Shown piece by piece: positions 60,833 to 64,000 of a stretch of 64,000 nt of DNA. The DNA is from JAMHWF01 sp964371405. GTDB lineage: Bacteria; Pseudomonadota; Gammaproteobacteria; Burkholderiales; Burkholderiaceae_C. The stretch lies in NCBI GenBank assembly GCA_964371405.1, contig CAYJLV010000012.1:1-64000 (forward strand), written 5' to 3'. The position numbers were made by a program, and so were the translations under genes. The notes below the pieces were generated by a model. That model saw only the letters and a list, made by a program, of their open reading frames with translations, was not told the DNA's origin and searched no databases. Every line of letters begins with the position of its first letter. Positions within the stretch are counted from its first letter, which is position 1.

Positions 60833-62518
60833 TCAATAGACGTCGTGCTGCGTGTTCCAGACGTTGAACTTGCCCGTCGGCGTGATCATCTTCGGGTCGG
60901 TGATCACCTTCTTGAGCTTGAGCGTCTTGTCGTCGTAGATCACGATCGCCGACTGGTCGGTCTTGCCGCCCCACAGCGAGATCCACACCTCGGTGCCGTC
61001 CTGGCTGAACTCCTGGTGCACCGCGCGGCGCAGCGCCTTGGTCTCCGGCAGGCCGGAGTCCTTGGCCACGTCGATCTTCACCGGCGGCTTGGACAGGTCC
61101 TTGATGTCGAACACGTAGTTGACCTCGGCGTTCTCACGCTCGGGGTTCATCGGCATGTCGGCCCACAGGTGCTGCGACTTCGGGTGCGTCTTGACGAACA
61201 GGTTGCCGGCGCCCGGCATCTTCAGTTCCTCGACGACCTTCCAGTTGTACTGCTTGAACTTCGCGTGCTCCTTCTTGTCGGAAGCGGTCGAGATCAGCGA
61301 GACGACCGCGCCGCCGAGGTGGCCCGTCGCCCACACCGGACCGTACTTCGGGTGCACGAAGTTGGCGCCGCGACCCGGGTGCGGGATCTTCGCGGTGTCG
61401 ATCAGCGCGGCCAGCTTGCCCGTCTTGGTATCGACCGCGGCGACCTTGTTCGACGCGTTGGCGGCGACCATGAAGTAGCGCTTGGACGCGTCGAAGCCGC
61501 CGTCGTGCAGGAACTTGGCCGACTCGATCGTCGTCGTCTTCAGGTTCTTGATGTCGCTGTAGTCGACGAGCAGGATCTGCCCCGTCTCCTTGATGTTGAT
61601 GACCCACTCGGGCTTGATCTGCGACGACACGATCGAGGCCACCCGCGGCTCGGGGTGGTACTCGCCGTCGACCGTCATGCCGCGCGTGCCGACGATCTTC
61701 AGCGGCTTGAGCGTGTCGCCTTCCATGATCGAGTACTGGGGCGGCCAGTAGGTGCCGCCGACCAGGTACTTGTCTTCGTAGCCCTTGAACTTGGAGGTGT
61801 CGACGGAGCGCGCGTCGGAGCCCATGCGGATCGTGGCGACGGTCGTCGGCTCTTCGAACCACATGTCGATCAGCGTCACGAGGCCGTCGCGGCCCACGGT
61901 GTAGACGTAGCGACCCGAAGCCGACAGGCGCGAGATGTGCACCGCGTAGCCGGTCTTCAAGATCTTCCAGATCTTCTTGCTGTCGCCGTCGATCAGCGCC
62001 AGCTCGCCGGTGTCGCGCAGCGTCACCGCGAACACGTTCTTCAGGTTGATCTTGTTGAGCTGCTTCTTCGGCCGCTGGGCGACCGGCACCAGCAGCTTCC
62101 ACGAATCCTGCATGTCCTTCAGGCTGAACTCGGGCGGGACATCCGGCGTCTGCTGGATGTAGCGCGCCATGATGTCGATCTCCTCCTTGGTGAGGATGTC
62201 GTCATAGTTCACCATGCCGCCTTCGGTGCCCAGCGCGATGATCTTGTCGAGCCGCGCCGTGCCCAGCTTGAGCGTGCCGCCTTCCTGCTGCGTGCCGTCG
62301 GGCAGCTTCTTGGCCCAGTGCGGCTCGAGGTTCTTGCCCGTCGCCCCCTTGCGCAGGACACCGTGGCAACCGGCGCAGCGCTCGAAGTAGATCTTCTTGC
62401 CGACCTCGAGCTCGGCGGCTGTCATCGCCGGCGGCTTGGCCGCCTGCTGAGCCTGCGCACTGACCGCCAGCGTTACCACCAGGGCGGCCGCGAGCCGGGA
62501 CAGTTGGGGGGTGTTCAT
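60833..62518 (-). CDS. nirS: Cytochrome cd1 nitrite reductase
   Basis: 561 residues, Sec signal ending near 'AQAQ'. Heme c is bound by Cys48-x2-Cys51-His52 ('CAGCH'). The d1 propeller is diagnostic: 'VHISRLSASGRYVYTVGRDG', 'FLHDGGFDASKRYFMVAANA', 'GPVWATGHLG', 'AVHQEFSQDG'. Reduces nitrite to NO in the periplasm. It heads a four-gene reverse-strand cluster. An FNR/DNR-type palindrome lies about 150 bases upstream of the ATG at 62518. The d1-synthesis genes (nirDLGHJ etc.) are not in this window. Confidence 0.96.
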   Translation of the reverse strand: MNTPQLSRLAAALVVTLAVSAQAQQAAKPPAMTAAELEVGKKIYFERCAGCHGVLRKGATGKNLEPHWAKKLPDGTQQEGGTLKLGTARLDKIIALGTEGGMVNYDDILTKEEIDIMARYIQQTPDVPPEFSLKDMQDSWKLLVPVAQRPKKQLNKINLKNVFAVTLRDTGELALIDGDSKKIWKILKTGYAVHISRLSASGRYVYTVGRDGLVTLIDMWFEEPTTVATIRMGSDARSVDTSKFKGYEDKYLVGGTYWPPQYSIMEGDTLKPLKIVGTRGMTVDGEYHPEPRVASIVSSQIKPEWVINIKETGQILLVDYSDIKNLKTTTIESAKFLHDGGFDASKRYFMVAANASNKVAAVDTKTGKLAALIDTAKIPHPGRGANFVHPKYGPVWATGHLGGAVVSLISTASDKKEHAKFKQYNWKVVEELKMPGAGNLFVKTHPKSQHLWADMPMNPERENAEVNYVFDIKDLSKPPVKIDVAKDSGLPETKALRRAVHQEFSQDGTEVWISLWGGKTDQSAIVIYDDKTLKLKKVITDPKMITPTGKFNVWNTQHDVY

Positions 62519-62664
62519 TGCATGCACTCCACTTCTCATGGACCGCGCCGTTGCGGTCCTTGCAGCGCCTTCGCCGTCTGCGGCCTCGTTGCCTGACGGG
62601 CTCTGCGGGGGGCTGCAGTTTCCTCGCTTCGAGCAGGGCTATCGTCCGACCGCATGGTGCCCGC

Positions 62665-62686
62665 GTCCTTGAACTGGTTCAAGGAC
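62665..62686. promoter_or_regulatory. FNR/DNR-type binding site upstream of nirS
   Basis: GTCCTTGAAC-TG-GTTCAAGGAC is a perfect 10-bp inverted repeat with a two-base centre and contains TTGA-N6-TCAA, the spacing of FNR/DNR/NNR boxes. It lies in the divergent region between nirS and the ornithine-cyclodeaminase-like gene, 147 bases from the nirS start. Anaerobic or NO-responsive control of nirS is inferred. Confidence 0.65.
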
Positions 62687-62801
62687 GCTCGGGGTTAACC
62701 CGCTCGACATCGATGAGGAGTCCTGCGCCAGCGGGCCGGGGCGCTTGCTGCGGCGGGGCGACCGCACAATGCCGGCAGCTGCTGCCCGCCATGGACTTGC
62801 G

Positions 62802-63785
62802 ATGCGCCTGATCGATGCCTCCGCGACACGCGCCGCGTTGCCCTTCGCGCGCCTCGTGCCGGCGCTGCGCGAGCGCTTCGCGGCCGGCTGCGAGGTGCCG
62901 CAGCGCCAGGTGCTCGAACTCGGCGCGCCCGGCGCCGACGCCGTCACCTCGCTCGTCATGCCGGCCTGGGTGCCGGGGCAGCGATACGGCGTCAAGATCG
63001 TCAACATCGCGCCGGGCAACGCGGCGCGCGGCCTGCCGGCGCTGCATTCGAGCTACCTGCTGCACGACGCCACGACCGGTGTGCCGCTGGCGCTGATCGA
63101 CGGCGACGAGATCACGACGCGGCGCACCGCCGCGGCCTCGGCACTGGCGGCGTCGTACCTCGCGCGGGCCGACGCGCGGCGCCTGCTCGTCGTCGGCGCC
63201 GGTCGCGTCGCTGCGCTGCTGCCCGAGGCCTATCGCGTGGTGCGCGACCTCGGGCGCGTCACCGTGTGGGCGCGCAAGCCGCAAGCGGGCGAGGCGCTGG
63301 CGGCGCGCTGGCGCGGCCTCGGCTTCGACGCCCAGGCCGCCGCGCAGCTCGACGCGGCTTTGGCAGAGGCCGACATCGTTGCCTGCGCGACGCTGGCCAC
63401 CGAGCCCGTCGTCGCGGGGCGCCTGCTGCGCCCCGGCAGCCACCTCGACCTGATCGGCAGCTTCACGCCGGCAATGCGCGAGTCCGACGACGACTGCTTT
63501 CGCGGCGCGAGCCTGTGGGTCGACACCGAAGAGGCGCTCGCCAAGAGCGGCGACCTGCTCGACCCGCTCGCACGCGGCGTGTTCACGCCGGCCGACCTGC
63601 GCGGCACGCTGGCCGACCTGTGCGCCGGCCGCGCCGCCGGGCGCATGGGTGGCGACGAACGCACCGTGTTCAAGTCGGTCGGCACGGCGCTCGAAGATCT
63701 CGCCGCGGCGATGCTCGCCTACGAAGCCGTGCCGCGCGCCGAAGATGCGACTCCTTCTCCCGGCCGCGGGAGAGGGCCGGGGTGA
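62802..63785 (+). CDS. Ornithine cyclodeaminase/mu-crystallin family protein
   Basis: 327 residues from ATG 62802. 'YGVKIVNIAPGN', 'TTRRTAAASALAA' and the NAD(P) motif 'LLVVGAGRVA' are typical of the family. Members include ornithine cyclodeaminase and delta-1-pyrroline-2-carboxylate reductase. The convergent putA gene suggests proline/pyrroline metabolism (inference). The last residues (TPSPGRGRGPG) are translated from a repeat element, so the native C-terminus may have been altered. Confidence 0.87.
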   Translation: MRLIDASATRAALPFARLVPALRERFAAGCEVPQRQVLELGAPGADAVTSLVMPAWVPGQRYGVKIVNIAPGNAARGLPALHSSYLLHDATTGVPLALIDGDEITTRRTAAASALAASYLARADARRLLVVGAGRVAALLPEAYRVVRDLGRVTVWARKPQAGEALAARWRGLGFDAQAAAQLDAALAEADIVACATLATEPVVAGRLLRPGSHLDLIGSFTPAMRESDDDCFRGASLWVDTEEALAKSGDLLDPLARGVFTPADLRGTLADLCAGRAAGRMGGDERTVFKSVGTALEDLAAAMLAYEAVPRAEDATPSPGRGRGPG

Positions 63786-63790
63786 GGGCC
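63751..63790. repeat. REP-like palindromic element
   Basis: Contains TCTCCCG/CGGGAGA with a four-base loop, followed by AGGGCCGGGGTGAGGG. This form of short palindrome is scattered between genes in many beta- and gammaproteobacteria. It overlaps the 3' end of the cyclodeaminase-like gene and ends just before the putA stop. It may also act as a terminator for the convergent pair. Confidence 0.55.
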
Positions 63791-63795
63791 GATCC

Positions 63796-64000
63796 TCAGC
63801 CGATCGCCATCAGGCTCGCGTTGCCGCCTGCCGCCGCCGTATTGATCGCCAGCGAACGCTCGACGACGAGGCGCTCGGGCGGCACATCGGCGTCGGCGCC
63901 GTCAAGTTGCGTCACGCCGGCGATCGGCCCGCGCCGCGCGGCCAGCGCCGCCAGCACGGCCGGCAGCGCGCTGCGCGGCCCGCTGTGCAGCACAGCGTCG
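63796..64000 (-). CDS. putA: PutA C-terminus (partial, runs off the right edge)
   Basis: The visible 65-odd residues end in 'VVERSLAINTAAAGGNASLM' then 'AIG', the distinctive C-terminal sequence of bifunctional proline dehydrogenase / glutamate-semialdehyde dehydrogenase. The start lies outside the window. Confidence 0.85.
   Translation of the reverse strand, partial: DAVLHSGPRSALPAVLAALAARRGPIAGVTQLDGADADVPPERLVVERSLAINTAAAGGNASLMAIG

Overview
The window is a high-G+C draft scaffold (two 10-base N gaps, at 27033-27042 and 45591-45600, both flanked by low-quality G/C runs). It most likely comes from a denitrifying betaproteobacterium, probably Burkholderiales-like. The basis is the Bug/TctC-type binding proteins, the adjacent bpt and aat N-degron transferase genes, the fused-type PutA C-terminus, nirS with a NapC/NirT cytochrome, and the overall gene style. 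This placement is inference, because no rRNA or other strong phylogenetic marker is present.

Left part (1-10.7 kb): a LuxR-type regulator faces a lower-G+C block holding an isochorismatase-fold protein without its catalytic triad and a three-subunit molybdenum hydroxylase whose large subunit lacks the usual active-site Glu. A complete branched-chain-amino-acid-type ABC importer follows (binding protein, livH, livM, livG, livF). From 10.7 to 13.1 kb lies a scrap zone: a terminator, the 3' end of a group II intron, two convergent paralogous TetR genes, and remnants of a BKACE gene and an IS5-like transposase.

13.1-26.7 kb: a tightly overlapping catabolic operon (SDR, Tat-type secreted protein, VAO/PCMH-type flavoprotein, cytochrome c, MFS transporter, OYE-type reductase, SDR). 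It converges on a reverse-strand envelope operon (DUF1302, DUF1329, YCF48-like, RND pump). After the first gap and an IS3 remnant, 27.4-35.8 kb holds a LysR regulator, a second triad-less isochorismatase-like gene, a frameshifted flavodoxin-like reductase gene and an aryl-CoA-type module (EntE-like ligase, flavin hydroxylase, OYE reductase, two small proteins). From 35.7 to 50.7 kb come a LysR gene, DUF454, an amidase, bpt-aat, putative lipoproteins, a P450, DUF364, and a reverse-strand operon of LuxR, ferredoxin, AprA-like flavoprotein, TctC-type binding protein and Rieske oxygenase.

Right part (50.8-64 kb) is the most interesting. A run of 4-base-overlapping genes encodes a cytochrome c, two diheme peroxidase/MauG-type proteins and a qNor-like protein whose residues match those expected of nitric oxide dismutase (Nod) rather than NO reductase. 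The FeB-site His-His pair is His-Asn, the nearby Glu is Gln, and three of four quinol-site residues are changed. About 4.5 kb further on, beyond an AbiEii-type toxin-antitoxin pair and some remnants, lies a nirS cluster (nirS, a NapC/NirT tetraheme protein, a diheme cytochrome, an amicyanin-like cupredoxin) with an FNR/DNR-type palindrome upstream. NirS would make NO from nitrite and Nod could turn NO into N2 and O2. That O2 could feed the P450, Rieske and flavin oxygenases here, while the molybdenum hydroxylase and VAO-type enzyme use water as oxygen donor. This intra-aerobic denitrification reading is an inference from residues and gene order.
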